This document shows, piece after piece, positions 63,274-64,000 of a stretch of DNA of 64,000 bases (its first letter is position 1; each line of letters begins with the position of its first letter). Source of the DNA: Kytococcus sedentarius DSM 20547. GTDB taxonomy: Bacteria; Actinomycetota; Actinomycetes; Actinomycetales; Dermatophilaceae. The position numbers and the translations under genes are program-made. The stretch spans positions 1,674,001-1,738,000 of the forward strand of contig NC_013169.1 of assembly GCF_000023925.1 (NCBI RefSeq). Direction: 5' to 3'. The notes under the pieces were generated by a model, which saw only the letters and a list, made by a program, of their open reading frames with translations, was not told where the DNA came from and did no database searches.

Positions 63274-64000
63274 GCGTCGACCTCCGGGCGCTCGATGGGA
63301 CGTTCGGTGTGGCGCAGGCCGTAGCGGACGAACTCGTCGTCGGCGTGGCGGCTCAACGCATCACGGTCGCCGTCCCCGCGCTCGCTGGCGATCTGCTGGT
63401 CGACGCCGTCACCCAGGCTGGTGAGCAGCCCGACGCCCATGCCGAGCACCACCAGGTAGACGCCGATGTCGAAGAAGGCGGGCGTCACCAGGTGCAGGTT
63501 GCCCAGCACCGGGATGTCGAGGTCGAAGACCCAGCTCTGCAGCGGCTCGCCGCCGGCCATCATCCCCAGCACGCCGGTGGTGACGGCCAGGAAGAGACCG
63601 CCGCCCATCAGCGTGCCCGAGAGCACCGGCGCGGCCGCGCGCAGCTCGTCACCCTCACCGGCGAGGTAGCGGACGGTCAGGGCCAGCGTGGCGATGAGGC
63701 CGCCCGCGAAGCCACCGCCGGGGGCGTCGTGACCCACCAGCAGGACGAACAGGCTCCAGACCAGCATGCCGTGGAAGATCAGGCGGGTCACGACCTCGAG
63801 CACCGCCGAGCGACGGGTTGCCTTCATGCGGCTCGCGTCGGCCAGCCAGCGGCTGCCCTCGGTGTCGGGCTCGTGGTGGACCGCACGGCGGGTGCGGGAC
63901 ACCGAGGCGGCGGCGCGGGCGGTCTCCAGCACCTCCTCGCGCAGGAAGACCAGGCTGGCCACACCGGTGGCGCAGACGAGCACCACAGCGATCTCACCCA
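63270..64000 (-). CDS. mnhA: Na+/H+ antiporter subunit A, C-terminal part with MnhB domain (partial)
   Basis: About 243 residues at the C-terminal end of a gene that runs off the window; the frame is open to base 64000. It holds the MnhB-type domain: LIFHGMLVWSLFVLLVGHDA, GGGFAGGLIATLALTVRYLAG, TGVLGMMAGGEPLQSWVFD and FFDIGVYLVVLGMGVGLLTSLG. In actinobacteria MnhA and MnhB are usually one fused polypeptide, and the sequence continuing upstream without a start or stop supports fusion here. First gene of the mnhA-C-D-E-F-G-hrpA transcript. Confidence 0.88.
   Translation of the reverse strand, partial: GEIAVVLVCATGVASLVFLREEVLETARAAASVSRTRRAVHHEPDTEGSRWLADASRMKATRRSAVLEVVTRLIFHGMLVWSLFVLLVGHDAPGGGFAGGLIATLALTVRYLAGEGDELRAAAPVLSGTLMGGGLFLAVTTGVLGMMAGGEPLQSWVFDLDIPVLGNLHLVTPAFFDIGVYLVVLGMGVGLLTSLGDGVDQQIASERGDGDRDALSRHADDEFVRYGLRHTERPIERPEVDA

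Overview
The window is one contiguous piece of a high-GC actinobacterial chromosome, almost fully coding, with no tRNA, rRNA, insertion sequence, phage gene or CRISPR array that I can see. The gene content (gcvT-pepA-lpdA-sucB-lipB-lipA-DUF4191-RDD-glnA, then dnaE, lspA, divIVA and the division and cell-wall cluster, the principal sigma factor and an Mrp antiporter operon) and the order of the first block resemble the Mycobacterium tuberculosis Rv2211c-Rv2220 and Rv2145c-Rv2166c regions. I infer a member of the Micrococcales, but cannot name the genus.

Layout. 1-6.3 kb: an M20 peptidase, a DUF3043 membrane protein, an SCO2322-like secreted protein, gcvT, and leucyl aminopeptidase pepA with a DUF5302 gene converging on it. 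6.5-16.4 kb: the lipoate and 2-oxoacid dehydrogenase block (lpdA, two-lipoyl-domain E2 sucB, lipB, lipA), a membrane-anchored pseudokinase, DUF4191 and RDD proteins, and glutamine synthetase glnA preceded by a GlnR-type site array. 16.5-20.4 kb: an HPr-kinase-like/PqqD-like protein translationally coupled to a prolyl-oligopeptidase-family peptidase, with a divergent cupin. 20.4-26.3 kb: dnaE, then traR/dksA-lspA-rluD.

26.5-45.0 kb, minus strand: the division and cell-wall cluster, read as mraZ, rsmH, ftsL, ftsI, murF, mraY, murD, ftsW, murG, murC, ftsQ, ftsZ, pgeF, yggS, sepF, yggT, divIVA. Most steps are joined by 1-8 bp overlaps, and murE is missing from its usual place between ftsI and murF. 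45.4-50.0 kb, plus strand: moxR-DUF58-transglutaminase, divergent from mraZ. MraZ-box-like 10-bp-period repeats face both ways in the shared 325-bp promoter region. 50.1-55.7 kb: principal sigma factor with a 15-bp minisatellite in its N-terminal part, a UspA protein, DUF4192, EcsC and PAC2 proteins. 55.8-64 kb: HrpA helicase, overlapping the end of an Mrp-type Na+/H+ antiporter operon (mnhA partial at the window edge, then C, D, E, F, G).

The most notable points are the paired MraZ boxes, the absence of murE together with unusual MurC and FtsI active-site motifs, a dispersed 9/10-bp DNA word CCGATGCGG(T) found in two protein frames and in noncoding DNA, a recurrent leaderless-promoter layout (TANNNT 6-8 nt before the start codon), a sigA promoter embedded in the uspA terminator, and two lineage-specific-looking proteins (truncated receptor pseudokinase; HPrK/PqqD fusion paired with an S9 peptidase).
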